In this document: positions 46,822 to 55,931 of the stretch, piece after piece
How positions within the stretch are numbered: position 1 is the first letter of the stretch
Layout of the letters: each line of letters starts with the position of its first letter
Origin: Planctomycetota bacterium
GTDB taxonomy: Bacteria; Planctomycetota; Planctomycetia; Planctomycetales; Planctomycetaceae
Length of the DNA stretch: 64,000 nt
Reading direction: 5' to 3'
Assembly: GCA_023417655.1 (NCBI GenBank)
Contig: JAEZFD010000015.1
Span: forward strand, 13,562-77,561
The notes under the pieces: generated by a model
The model's database searches: none
Told to the model about the DNA's origin: nothing
Seen by the model: only the letters and a program-made list of their open reading frames with translations
Translations under genes and position numbers: made by a program

Positions 46822-48234
46822 ATGTCCTCGTCGTCTCGCGGAAATGGAACCTCTGACTCATCTCGCAGCCAACCGCCAGGGCATCCCCGTCGGGCGTTTC
46901 TGGCATCCTCGGCGGCATTATTAGCAGGTGCGGTTGCAGCATCGACTGCCAAAGCGGAGCAGGCGACTTCAATTGCTGCACCGGCGCTCAAGGAACCGTA
47001 TTCCTATGAGCGTGACCCCTTGCTGGTCTCCACACATCCTCGAATTATCAAAGCGAGGGATGCAGCGCTGGAACTCCTCCGTCCTACGTCGGCACAGCTG
47101 CAGCATGGTCTGGAATTGCATCGAAACAGTCTGGTCTTTGACTCTTATGGCTTCGCTCCACGAGCTTCGATTGACGGAGACGCTGTTGCCGCCGCAGATG
47201 CCGCCGGAGTCACTGATCTGCAGCTGCAGGATCTCCGTGCTGAGCTGTCGATGACCCGCGCTGCCAAGGTTCCGGCAGAACGAGAGGAGTTTCTTCTGGC
47301 GATGCAGACCGCTGGAGTCACCTGCATTTTTCAGAACGCAGGTGAAGAGAGCTCCAACCCGATGGTTCTGCTGAAACGACTGGCCCACTTCACTTATCTC
47401 GGAGACATGCTCCGCGATGTTCTCGTACGAGCAACGTTACCGCAAGATATCGAAGCCGCCCGCGCCGCTGGGCAGCACTGTCTCTATTTGACCGGCAATG
47501 GGGTGCCCCTTCCGCTGGATCCGGGCAGTGTCACGGCAGGATTTGAGTTCGTCAGACTCTTCTTCGAATTGGGAGTCAGGATGATGCACCTGACTTATAA
47601 TCGCCGGAATCTGCTCGGGGATGGCTGCGCTGAAGCGGCAAACGGCGGCATCAGCGACTTTGGTCGGGCTGTTATTCAAGAGATGAATCGGGTGGGCGTG
47701 ATCGTTGATGTTGCTCACAGCGGCTGGCAGACCAGTCTGGAAGCGGCCAAGGCTTCGTCGAAGCCGATGGTAGCGAGCCACACAACCTGCACGGCAGTGA
47801 CCCATCACATTCGCTCAAAGCCGGACGAAGTGATTCGCGCCATCTGTGACACCGGAGGGCTGATCGGGATCTGCTGGATCCCTGAGTTCATCGGTGGCAA
47901 CGGAGATTTGACCGGGGTGATCCAGCACATCGACTATGCCGTGAAGAAATTCGGCATTGATCATGTCGCCGTAGGGACTGACATCGCACACACCTCACAA
48001 TATGCGGCCGAGCAGGATGCAAAGGTGAAGACGCGCGGCCGTAGGGAGGTGCGATTTGCTTCACTCTGGCCACCGCGTGCACTGGGTGGAAAGTGGCCGG
48101 GAGCAGCCAGCCTGACATGGACGAACTGGCCCCTGCTGACAGTAGGCCTGGTTCAAAAGGGCTACTCAGACACCGACATTCAGAAGATTCTGGGCGGGAA
48201 TATCATGCGAGTCTGCAAAGACGTGTTGAGTTAG
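46822..48234 (+). CDS. Tat-exported M19 (renal dipeptidase family) homologue lacking the HxD motif
   Basis: 470 residues from the ATG at 46822. A twin-arginine signal HPRRAFLASSAALLAG is at 21-36. The TIM-barrel of peptidase family M19 follows: GVRMMHLTYNRRNLLGDGCA at 251-270, VGVIVDVAHSGWQTSLEAAK at 291-310, PMVASHTTC at 315-323, HVAVGTDIAH at 381-390 and ILGGNIMRV near the end. His299 and His320, two of the zinc ligands, remain. But the first strand reads DSYGF (107-111) where active members have a DxHxD motif, and the usual IEG with the bridging Glu reads TGN (224-226). So it may bind one metal or none. Normal M19 enzymes cleave dipeptides. Confidence 0.8.
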   Translation: MSSSSRGNGTSDSSRSQPPGHPRRAFLASSAALLAGAVAASTAKAEQATSIAAPALKEPYSYERDPLLVSTHPRIIKARDAALELLRPTSAQLQHGLELHRNSLVFDSYGFAPRASIDGDAVAAADAAGVTDLQLQDLRAELSMTRAAKVPAEREEFLLAMQTAGVTCIFQNAGEESSNPMVLLKRLAHFTYLGDMLRDVLVRATLPQDIEAARAAGQHCLYLTGNGVPLPLDPGSVTAGFEFVRLFFELGVRMMHLTYNRRNLLGDGCAEAANGGISDFGRAVIQEMNRVGVIVDVAHSGWQTSLEAAKASSKPMVASHTTCTAVTHHIRSKPDEVIRAICDTGGLIGICWIPEFIGGNGDLTGVIQHIDYAVKKFGIDHVAVGTDIAHTSQYAAEQDAKVKTRGRREVRFASLWPPRALGGKWPGAASLTWTNWPLLTVGLVQKGYSDTDIQKILGGNIMRVCKDVLS

Positions 48235-48286
48235 GCCACCGGTTAAGCGTTCGACGTGGAATCTGACCACGCGAGATCAGTTGCTA

Positions 48287-49219
48287 TCAGTGTGGCACAC
48301 CGACTCGCGACTGACGGAGTTCTTCCATCTTCGCTCGGACGTCAGCGATATACTGGGAACGCAGACGGCTCGCAATAAGGCCTGGCTTGCCTTCGAGAAA
48401 GCCAAGACGGAAGACGTAATGATAGAGAAACCAGGCCCAGTGTTCGCCGGGAAGTTTTAAGGCGAGCTGCTTAAGAAACCGGCGTCGCTCCTGAACGTTT
48501 CCAAGCAATCGTGGGCGAATGGATTCGGCGCCCCAGCTGCCAGTATGCAGAAACTGAGTTCTCACCGCTGCTTCCCAGCTGGAGTAACGGTTATGTCGGT
48601 CAATGTATGCGGCAAGACCTTTCAGGTCATCGTGGATTAACGGAGTCTTCAGGCAGGCAACCGGACCGTCCACGATCAGCCGCTCATGGACTTCCATATC
48701 CAGGCCGGTCTCGGACAACTCATCAAGCAGTTCGAATCGGGCAGCCCCTGTTTGAAAGAGGAGCAATGCCTGATGAGAGAAACCACCATGACGAAACGGG
48801 CGACCCATGAAACAGAAGCCCTTCTGAATCAGGTAACCTGCTGCCGGCGCCGGTGAACTGATCGCCTGCTCAATCTCTCTCCAGAGCTTTTCCGGGATCT
48901 GTTCGTCAGCATCGAGCAGCAATGTCCAAGGTGTCCGGATCTCTCCACTGTTCAGATACCACTGACGTTTTTTCGGAAACCCACCGGCATAGTGGAAATT
49001 CACAACGCTCGCCCCGAGTTCTCTCGCGGTCTTCGCAGTTTCGTCTGTACTTCCTGAATCGACAACGACAACAGCCTCGACGTGCGTCAGAGAGCGAATG
49101 CACTTCGCAATGTTGGCAGATTCATTCTTCGTTGGAATGACGACCGTGATCGGGAGTTTCGTCGCGACCGCTGTCTGGGAACGAGACGTATAGGCATTCA
49201 ATACGAGAGTTTCACTCAC
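48287..49219 (-). CDS. Family 2 glycosyltransferase (WaaE/KdtX-like)
   Basis: 310 residues from the GTG at 49219, which has GGAAGG seven bases upstream (a TTG at 49234 is the longest frame). GT-A fold: PITVVIPTKNESANIAKCIR, VVVVDSGSTDETAKTARELG, and the DxD in TLLLDADEQIP. The part around YAGGFPKKRQWYLNSGEIRT is the mark of WaaE/KdtX-like transferases that add a glucose to the lipopolysaccharide core; the C-terminal PGEHWAWFLYHYVFRLGFLE segment also fits. It is the last gene of the minus-strand sugar locus. It probably decorates a lipid-linked core. Confidence 0.87.
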   Translation of the reverse strand: MSETLVLNAYTSRSQTAVATKLPITVVIPTKNESANIAKCIRSLTHVEAVVVVDSGSTDETAKTARELGASVVNFHYAGGFPKKRQWYLNSGEIRTPWTLLLDADEQIPEKLWREIEQAISSPAPAAGYLIQKGFCFMGRPFRHGGFSHQALLLFQTGAARFELLDELSETGLDMEVHERLIVDGPVACLKTPLIHDDLKGLAAYIDRHNRYSSWEAAVRTQFLHTGSWGAESIRPRLLGNVQERRRFLKQLALKLPGEHWAWFLYHYVFRLGFLEGKPGLIASRLRSQYIADVRAKMEELRQSRVGVPH

Positions 49220-49279
49220 GGACCGGCCTTCCAATATTCAGATGACGGGGAACTCATCGTTAACGACGGCGGGACCTGT

Positions 49280-49888
49280 TCAGTGGGTATTTAATATAAG
49301 GTGTTCGGCAGAAAGATTATCATCGTGAATAGGTCTTGATGTCCGAGATGCTGATTGCTCATCCATCGTCAGAAACCGAGGTCTCTGTCCAATGACTTTC
49401 GCAGGATTGCCTGCGACGACAGTCCAAGGGGGAACGTCTTTCATTACGACAGCTCGAGCACCGACGACTGCTCCTTCCCCGACGGTGACGCCGGGGCCGA
49501 TGAATGCGCCAGCGGCGATCCACGCATAGGGGCCGATCGAGATCGGGGAGGTGATCAGCGGAAAGTCACGCCGATGGAAGTCATGACTCGCCGTGCATAA
49601 CACAGCATCCTGACTGACCACTGCCCATTCGCCAATCACAATCTGATCCACTGAATAGCAGTCGACACGATCGCCCAGGCAACTCTGCGGTCCCATTGTC
49701 AGGTTCCAGGGGGCCCAGATCCGGCAGCTGGGATAGGGATGAACGCCTGATGCAATGCGTGCTCCGAAGAGTCGTAGTAGCCGCCGTCGCCAGCCATGGG
49801 CAATACGTGGACTCCAGCGGAAGCAGAGATTCCGCCACAGAGTCCACCAACCGCGTTTGATTCGAGAGTTCTTCACAGGGCGAAGCAT
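49280..49888 (-). CDS. Left-handed beta-helix acetyltransferase (WcaF-like)
   Basis: 202 residues. A basic N-terminal segment (RGWWTLWRNLCFRWSPRIAHGW) is followed by hexapeptide repeats from about 65 (PYPSCRIWAPWNLTMGPQSC, VIGEWAVVSQDAVLCTASHD, ISIGPYAWIAAGAFIGPGVT, VGEGAVVGARAVVMKDV) and the end PPWTVVAGNPAKVIG. The catalytic His is in the ASHDFH part. It is close to the colanic-acid acetyltransferase WcaF group: it would move an acetyl group from acetyl-CoA to a sugar. Its start overlaps the end of the GT4 gene by 16 nt. Confidence 0.88.
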   Translation of the reverse strand: MLRPVKNSRIKRGWWTLWRNLCFRWSPRIAHGWRRRLLRLFGARIASGVHPYPSCRIWAPWNLTMGPQSCLGDRVDCYSVDQIVIGEWAVVSQDAVLCTASHDFHRRDFPLITSPISIGPYAWIAAGAFIGPGVTVGEGAVVGARAVVMKDVPPWTVVAGNPAKVIGQRPRFLTMDEQSASRTSRPIHDDNLSAEHLILNTH

Positions 49889-51156
49889 GGGGAATGGGTG
49901 TACCTGTTGTGCAGCAGAGCATCAGTCCAGCGGGCGAACATGGCTTTCCGGTCGAAGGATTTTGCAAATTCACGGAGTCCAACTGCCGGATTTAGCTCCC
50001 CCTGAAGAAACTGCCGCATCCGATCTGCCAGGGCATTTGCGTCACCGGGCGGGAAGAGCCATTCGTTTCCTTGATAGGTCGCGAGTTCCGGAATTGCCGC
50101 GACGTTCGAGGCAATCACCGGCGTCTCACACGCGAACGCCTCCAGCACGATCAGACCGAAACATTCAAGTGCCCGCGTCGGCAGCACGAAACAGTCCGCG
50201 GCCGCGTAGTGAGCCTGAAGCCGAGCTTCCGGAATACGACCAATCAGAAGAACCACATCCTGTAACTGCAAATCGATAATTTGTTGCTGCAATTGATTCC
50301 GGAGTGAACCACCGCCTCCGATCAGGACTCTGAAGTGGAAACCGTGTTTCCGCAGGATTGCTGCTGCCGCGATGAGAGTCTCGAGTCCCATACGTTGTTC
50401 AAGACGGCGTAAGGTGAAGAAGACAGGAACGTTTGTGTTCCAGCTTTCTCCCAGGCTGTGGCGGAGTGATTGGCGATCATCAGCGGAATAAAATGATTCG
50501 GTATCCACCCATCCGGGAAGGACACTTCCTTTGGCGGCAATGCCACCGTGTTTCCGCTCGAGGCAGTCGAGCGTATATCGCGACATTGTGAGAACGTGAT
50601 CGGAGTTCCGCAGATTCGAACGGTCAATTCGAGATGCGATCGTTGTGGCGACTGTTCCGGCCAGCGAAAAGTGGGATGAACTTCGGTTAGCGGCAATTTC
50701 GTCATCGAAAGGAGAATGCACTGCATAGCTCCGGGTCACTTGAGCGCTACTCAACGCTTTCAATGCTCCAAAATACTGAAGCGGGCTGTGACCTTGAACC
50801 GCGTCAAATGGCTTTTGCGAGTTCAGTCGCGACACAACTCGACGAGATGAGGCGAGATGAGCAGCCAGGCGTCTCAGCCCTCCGAATGAACTTCGCGGGG
50901 GCGAGTATCGGACCAGTCGTACACCGTTGACGAACTCAGGCTTCGGAGCAGAATCCTGCCCCGTCACTGCGCAACAGACGTAGGTGACTTCATGCCCGCT
51001 CTGAGCCAGGTGCTCTGCAAACTCGCTCGCCAGTCGAAACGACCCGCCGATGAGATCCCCGTACCAGGCATGGGCGGAAATCAGAATTCGGGACGTGCGA
51101 CGCGGGCGTGACGCACGCGACTCGGAAAAGGAGGGACTTACTGAAAGGGTAGGCAT
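49873..51156 (-). CDS. Family 4 glycosyltransferase
   Basis: 427 residues, GT-B fold. The N-terminal domain starts RILISAHAWYGDLIGGSFRL after a short Ser/Arg-rich lead. The C-terminal domain has VPVFFTLRRLEQRMGLETLI, FRVLIGGGGSLRNQLQQQII and the donor-binding E-x7-E motif in PTRALECFGLIVLEAFACET. It transfers a nucleotide-activated sugar with retention, on the cytoplasmic side. It lies between the polymerase-like gene (8 nt) and the acetyltransferase (overlap). Confidence 0.88.
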   Translation of the reverse strand: MPTLSVSPSFSESRASRPRRTSRILISAHAWYGDLIGGSFRLASEFAEHLAQSGHEVTYVCCAVTGQDSAPKPEFVNGVRLVRYSPPRSSFGGLRRLAAHLASSRRVVSRLNSQKPFDAVQGHSPLQYFGALKALSSAQVTRSYAVHSPFDDEIAANRSSSHFSLAGTVATTIASRIDRSNLRNSDHVLTMSRYTLDCLERKHGGIAAKGSVLPGWVDTESFYSADDRQSLRHSLGESWNTNVPVFFTLRRLEQRMGLETLIAAAAILRKHGFHFRVLIGGGGSLRNQLQQQIIDLQLQDVVLLIGRIPEARLQAHYAAADCFVLPTRALECFGLIVLEAFACETPVIASNVAAIPELATYQGNEWLFPPGDANALADRMRQFLQGELNPAVGLREFAKSFDRKAMFARWTDALLHNRYTHSPCFAL

Positions 51157-51164
51157 TGGTTTAA

Positions 51165-52604
51165 TTAGCTCCCTGAAGACGCAGCCTGGAGTCGCGGTCG
51201 ATTAATGACCCTCACAGCTGGCGCAAGATAACGAAGCCGTGATTGTCGACGGAAATAGACGCGTGGAATTCCTAAAACCATGCCCAGCATCAGGAGGACA
51301 AATAAGCCATTCACTGGGTCCCCGCTGAACTGCTGATGCGAGATCGCAAATGAAGCAGCGTCACCACAGACGACAGAGGCACACGCAATCTGTACCTCCT
51401 GCTCAGGGGATCCCCGCGGCACCATCTGGAAAGCCTTCTTCAAGCTCACCAGCAGTTGATATCCGGCGACTCCGAGTAGAAGACATCCCGGCACTCCGAA
51501 TTCAAGGATTAATCGGCTGACTCCGTCTTCCTGCCAATTCCGGCCTCCTGCGTCCCCCTTGCTTTTGACGTAGTAACGTCCTTGGGTGGCCATCCCGAGT
51601 CCCGATCCCAGGATGCCTGCCTGTCTCAGCGTCTCGATTGATGACGCGACGATGACTTCGTTCGACCGGGACACTCCCTCGGTGAACAAGCTGCTGGCGA
51701 AATCATGGTACTCCTTTGACGCATCGGGAGACCAGAAGAGAGACCCTAGGGTCGCAAATGTGCAGGCGGCAACCGCAGTAATCGTAGCGAGCCTGCTGGC
51801 CCCTTTCGCCTTTCGAACAGTACTGAAACAAAGAAACGCAACCACAAATATCATCGGGATGCCGATCATTTTGCGTCGCCCGGAGAGCAAGATGCAGAAC
51901 GTCGCCCAGAGTGCCAAACTCATCCAAAATGGACGGGATGTCGCCTTCTCTCGAAGTGCGAGGATCAACGAGAACATAATGACATGGGCTGCATGGAGCC
52001 CCATGATATCCGGGCTACGATAGAAGCCACACATCAAGTCAACGATATAACCGGTCCGATAGCGGATCCAGTTGGCGTCGATTCCTCCTAAAGCCGGAAT
52101 GTTATAATCCAGATACTCAAGCGGGACGCCGACGAGCATTAGCGAATTCACACCCACGTAGAACTTGAACAGCCGCTCAACATCGGACTCTGACCGCGGG
52201 ATCAGATAACCCACCGCGATTCCCACGAGAGGAGCGAGGTAGGAAATCGCGCCGACGACCGCCACTTTCCAGCCATTCTGGTAAAGAAAGATCGAAATCG
52301 CTGCCGCAGGAACGAGCGCAAGGGTTAACGCACCCAACATCGATCTGATCGAGCGGTATCTTTGAAAGATCTGCCTCAGTTCGGTCTGATTTTGCTGAAT
52401 TGCCCCAACAATCACGAACCCCCAGACCAACATCCCGGTGAGCGTAATCAAGACGCTTTGGTCGATTGTCAGCTTGCGGAGGGGATCCCGCAGACAATCG
52501 AGAAGGATTCCGAGATAGATCCCTAAACGCCAGTTCGAAAGCGCCAGAATACAACAAATGATGACGCTGCTATACCAGATGTTCTCAATCATGGAGGCCC
52601 GCAT
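51165..52604 (-). CDS. Polytopic O-antigen polymerase / ligase-like membrane protein
   Basis: 479 residues with about ten or more hydrophobic segments (ENIWYSSVIICCILALSNWR, VLITLTGMLVWGFVIVGAIQ, MLGALTLALVPAAAISIFLY, FWMSLALWATFCILLSGRRK, LATITAVAACTFATLGSLFW). A large loop follows the mid-helices (KSKGDAGGRNWQEDGVSRLI), as in Wzy polymerases and WaaL ligases. Sequence identity among these families is low, so the call rests on topology and context. It would join repeat units or ligate the glycan on the periplasmic side. Confidence 0.7.
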   Translation of the reverse strand: MRASMIENIWYSSVIICCILALSNWRLGIYLGILLDCLRDPLRKLTIDQSVLITLTGMLVWGFVIVGAIQQNQTELRQIFQRYRSIRSMLGALTLALVPAAAISIFLYQNGWKVAVVGAISYLAPLVGIAVGYLIPRSESDVERLFKFYVGVNSLMLVGVPLEYLDYNIPALGGIDANWIRYRTGYIVDLMCGFYRSPDIMGLHAAHVIMFSLILALREKATSRPFWMSLALWATFCILLSGRRKMIGIPMIFVVAFLCFSTVRKAKGASRLATITAVAACTFATLGSLFWSPDASKEYHDFASSLFTEGVSRSNEVIVASSIETLRQAGILGSGLGMATQGRYYVKSKGDAGGRNWQEDGVSRLILEFGVPGCLLLGVAGYQLLVSLKKAFQMVPRGSPEQEVQIACASVVCGDAASFAISHQQFSGDPVNGLFVLLMLGMVLGIPRVYFRRQSRLRYLAPAVRVINRPRLQAASSGS

Positions 52605-52757
52605 CCACCTTGGAGGAACGATTGCTCACCATGACAATTGAAGATGGAATAGTTAAGTGGAGGGATTGAGGCGAAATGACTTCTGAATTGAGAGAGGTCA
52701 TGGTTCAATTCGCTTCAGTGACTTGCGGTACTACGTGCCTTTGGCAGAGCAGCCTCG

Positions 52758-53732
52758 TCACTCTTTCCAATCGAATCCGCTAAAGACTTTGGAAGATGCC
52801 TGTTTGCTATGGAAGACGGCGGTGGACTCAGGAGGGATTAACTTTGGCCCGTTTCGCCACGCGAAGAATGCTGCGAGAAATGCACGAACTTCCCCAAGCA
52901 GTTTGATGGGAATATACCATGGTCGCTTGAGATGAAATCGTGTCGTCACTTCACGAATCGGGCGCCGGAGCATGTAGCAGCAAGCTTCGACGAAACGTCC
53001 ATGCCGCATTGCAAAGTAATAATCGCCCATTCCATAGACCGGAGAGGCTGACGTCAGATGTGACCCCTTCGCCCGAGTTCCCCCGCTTGCAGCTCTGAGA
53101 TGGCGAATGCTTGCCTCGGGTTCGAACGAGACGGAGTGTCCGCTCTGAATCAGCCTTCTGGCAAACTCTGTTTCGAAGCGATATGCGACACCCTGAAATC
53201 TCTCGTCAAATCCTCCGATCGCCAATGCGAGTTCCTTGCGCACTGACAAATTACCGGCCATTACGTTCTGGATTATGGTTCGTTGATCTGACCAAAATGG
53301 GAAATTCATGTCGGCATTCAGCCCTCGACTACGTCGGGGCAATTTTCTGGGGCCAGAGTTCTCGCCGGGCTGGAGAACTTGTCCGACGATCGCGCCGATA
53401 TTGGGTAGTTCTTGATGAGCTCTACGATGGCTTGCGATTAACGACGGTGATGGTTCAATGTCATCATCGAGAAAAAGGACAATCTCTCGTGTTGCCTGTG
53501 TTAAGCCGCGATTCATCGCGCACGGGATCGATGGAGGTAACTGCCGGATCCAGATTATTTCGCCGGAGTCGTGCATGTGTTGCAGTGCTTGCTCGGTGAC
53601 GCGCAGGTGCACCAGCGTTTGATCGATGACAATCAATTCATCGCCAGAGACCAACTGCGGTAGCAGTGCCTCGAGCGTCTGAATCAGAACCTGTTCCCGT
53701 TGGTAGGTCGGAATGACGATGCTGATGTTCAT
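52758..53732 (-). CDS. Family 2 glycosyltransferase
   Basis: 324 residues. GT-A fold with MNISIVIPTYQREQVLIQTL, ELIVIDQTLVHLRVTEQAL and REIVLFLDDDIEPSPSLIAS, the DDD being the metal/nucleotide site. A middle part (NVMAGNLSVRKELALAIGGF DE) is the acceptor-side motif common to this group. Amphipathic helices near the C-terminus (YYFAMRHGRFVEACCYMLRR and LKRPWYIPIKLLGEVRAFLA) could attach it to the membrane. Donor and acceptor are unknown. It stands alone between two 110-150 nt gaps. Confidence 0.88.
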   Translation of the reverse strand: MNISIVIPTYQREQVLIQTLEALLPQLVSGDELIVIDQTLVHLRVTEQALQHMHDSGEIIWIRQLPPSIPCAMNRGLTQATREIVLFLDDDIEPSPSLIASHRRAHQELPNIGAIVGQVLQPGENSGPRKLPRRSRGLNADMNFPFWSDQRTIIQNVMAGNLSVRKELALAIGGFDERFQGVAYRFETEFARRLIQSGHSVSFEPEASIRHLRAASGGTRAKGSHLTSASPVYGMGDYYFAMRHGRFVEACCYMLRRPIREVTTRFHLKRPWYIPIKLLGEVRAFLAAFFAWRNGPKLIPPESTAVFHSKQASSKVFSGFDWKE

Positions 53733-53845
53733 TGATGTCTTCGACGAGTGCAGAGGAGTAGCCGTTCCGCGAGAACTGGCGGCCGGCTTCGCTTACCCGG
53801 GGATCGGGAGGAAGATCCTCGCGTGTGTGGACTCTGAAATGTGAA

Positions 53846-54886
53846 TCAGTTATGGGGAGCTGCTTTGCAGGCATGGGGAGTCAAAGAATGCATGCCGCTC
53901 TGGAGCAAACGAATCCATGCCTTTCCATGCCAGGGTCGGGATCGGATCACCTGCCAGAGATAAGACCGCGCTCGCTTGTCTCCGTTGGAAACGAGTTGGG
54001 ATCCGAGCGCATAAGTTGCATCGATCAAGTTTCCCCTCAGGGCCGACTTGCACTGACCGGATCGAATCAATTCAGAAAGGTGTCGTGCCTGGCAGAGAAA
54101 CTCATCTTCAGATCGGCCATTGAGTCTGGCGGAATGACACAGTTGTCCCAGTTCTCCAAATTGCTTCTGAACCCGATAGTGTTTTCCGGACGTACTATGG
54201 ATATCACGATGATGGATATATAGATGACGCTGTACGTAGGAAATCCGCATGTAAGCGGCCATCCGCAACCAGAGATCGGCATCCTGAGCAAAGTGAAACT
54301 CTGTGCGATAACCTCCGACAGATTCATAGAGTGATCTGCGAAACATTAAACTTCCATGTGCCGGCGGCCCTTGCTCCTGATGAATCAATCCGAATGTTGC
54401 CTGTTCAGCGTCCGCTGGTCTCTCTATGTATGAGAGATGCTCCTCTTGAGGGCCGACGTACTCAACGTGACAGGAGACCATTCCGATGAAGGGATCCGAT
54501 TGGAGGAGTTCCCACTGTTCAGTAAGGCGGTCAGGGTGTGACCAGTCGTCAGCGTCCTGTCGAGCGATGACCTCGCCGACAGCTCCCTTGCATCCGCGAA
54601 TCAATGCACGAGTCAGCCCTTGATTCTGTTGATGTATGACTCGGACTCGGTTGTCCCGGGCTGCAATGTGGTCCAGGATCGAACCGGTGCGATCGGTTGA
54701 TCCGTCATTGACAATGATCAGTTCCAGTTCACGAAACGATTGGTTCAGAATCGAGTCAACCGATGTCTGAATCCGGTCTTCATTGTTATAGGCGCTGGTA
54801 ACGACAGAGATCTTGATCAAGGCAGGCCCTCGTGGAATGGAGGAGTTTTCAGATGAGACGGTGAAGTCTGGAAACTGGTTTGCCAT
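53846..54886 (-). CDS. Family 2 glycosyltransferase
   Basis: 346 residues from the ATG at 54886. That start lies one base past the stop codon of the upstream gene, so translation is coupled. GT-A fold: IKISVVTSAYNNEDRIQTSV, LELIIVNDGSTDRTGSILDH and the metal site VIARQDADDWSHPDRLTEQW. A late PPAHGSLMFRRSLYESVGGY and FAQDADLWLRMAAYMRIS, with the conserved ED-like motif read as QD, completes the domain. The C-terminal 80 residues are helical. Sugar unknown. Confidence 0.88.
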   Translation of the reverse strand: MANQFPDFTVSSENSSIPRGPALIKISVVTSAYNNEDRIQTSVDSILNQSFRELELIIVNDGSTDRTGSILDHIAARDNRVRVIHQQNQGLTRALIRGCKGAVGEVIARQDADDWSHPDRLTEQWELLQSDPFIGMVSCHVEYVGPQEEHLSYIERPADAEQATFGLIHQEQGPPAHGSLMFRRSLYESVGGYRTEFHFAQDADLWLRMAAYMRISYVQRHLYIHHRDIHSTSGKHYRVQKQFGELGQLCHSARLNGRSEDEFLCQARHLSELIRSGQCKSALRGNLIDATYALGSQLVSNGDKRARSYLWQVIRSRPWHGKAWIRLLQSGMHSLTPHACKAAPHN

Positions 54887-54887
54887 C

Positions 54888-55883
54888 TCAGGCGCTGACG
54901 TCGGAACGGTGAACCGCCCGGCGGATTCGGGCTGACAACTCCACCGCAGCAACCGCCGCCTTCCATCCCACGGTTCTTTTGAGCGTTCGGAACATCCAGA
55001 TCCGCTTCTCTGTTCCACAAAGAGTCGCCATCTCCTCCGCATAGCAAAGCGCAGTTTCCGCTTGTTCGATCAGGCCACGTTCACCACACATCCGAGCAAT
55101 CCAGAACATCTTGCTGCTAAATTCAGAAAGATATGAGTGATCGATGAGGCCGGCAGTTCGCATCCTTTTCCAGATCGATTCATGTGCCCGAAACACATTA
55201 AGGACGATCTGTGGCGTGTATCCGGTCTTCATTCCGCTGGCCCGATCACCGTCATGATCTTGTACTGTCACCAACGGGACGGGGACATGAACGGCCTGCA
55301 TTCCAAGCAGACCAGCCCGAAGGTCATGCTCCCAATCCTCCAAAACCCGAAAATCCGCCCAAGGCCCAATACGGTCACATGCTGACCGGCGCCAAAGAGG
55401 CGCATTGGTATCCCACCCTCGTTGCATTAAGAACGACGGAAAAATATTGGCGATCTGATCATTTGTACGAGCCCAGACCACGGAATTGCCGGTTCGGAGG
55501 TTCTTTCGGATCGTGATGCCATATGCGAGATCGGCGTTGGGATTTGAATCAAGAGCGGCGATCTGGAGCTCGAACTTTTGAGGATGCAGCAGGTCATCGG
55601 AGTCAAGGTACTGAATGTACAGGCCCGAACTTGCCAGCAATCCTGTGTTTCGGGCAACGCCGGGTCCCTGATTTACCTGTCGGATGAATCGCACTCTTTC
55701 CGGATTGGCGGCGACGAGGCGGGCAGCCATGGCCGGCGTTTGATCCGTAGAACCATCGTCAACAATCACTACTTCGACTTCGCGATGCGTCTGCTGCAGC
55801 ACGGACATCACTGCCGGTTCAAGCATCCATTCGCGATTGAAGACGGGGATAATTGTGCTGACTAAGCGTGATCTGGAGTTCAT
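54888..55883 (-). CDS. Family 2 glycosyltransferase
   Basis: 331 residues. SRLVSTIIPVFNREWMLEPA, VEVVIVDDGSTDQTPAMAAR and LYIQYLDSDDLLHPQKFELQ form the GT-A nucleotide-binding part. FRVLEDWEHDLRAGLLGMQA carries the ED motif of the catalytic base. The C-terminus is helical with several Arg. Its stop is one base away from the next gene's start. The adjacent GT2 genes are similar in plan but clearly diverged, so they most likely add different sugars. Confidence 0.88.
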   Translation of the reverse strand: MNSRSRLVSTIIPVFNREWMLEPAVMSVLQQTHREVEVVIVDDGSTDQTPAMAARLVAANPERVRFIRQVNQGPGVARNTGLLASSGLYIQYLDSDDLLHPQKFELQIAALDSNPNADLAYGITIRKNLRTGNSVVWARTNDQIANIFPSFLMQRGWDTNAPLWRRSACDRIGPWADFRVLEDWEHDLRAGLLGMQAVHVPVPLVTVQDHDGDRASGMKTGYTPQIVLNVFRAHESIWKRMRTAGLIDHSYLSEFSSKMFWIARMCGERGLIEQAETALCYAEEMATLCGTEKRIWMFRTLKRTVGWKAAVAAVELSARIRRAVHRSDVSA

Positions 55884-55931
55884 AAGTGGTAAAGACCGAC
55901 CTCAGTACAACGCGCGTCATCAAGTTGACGG

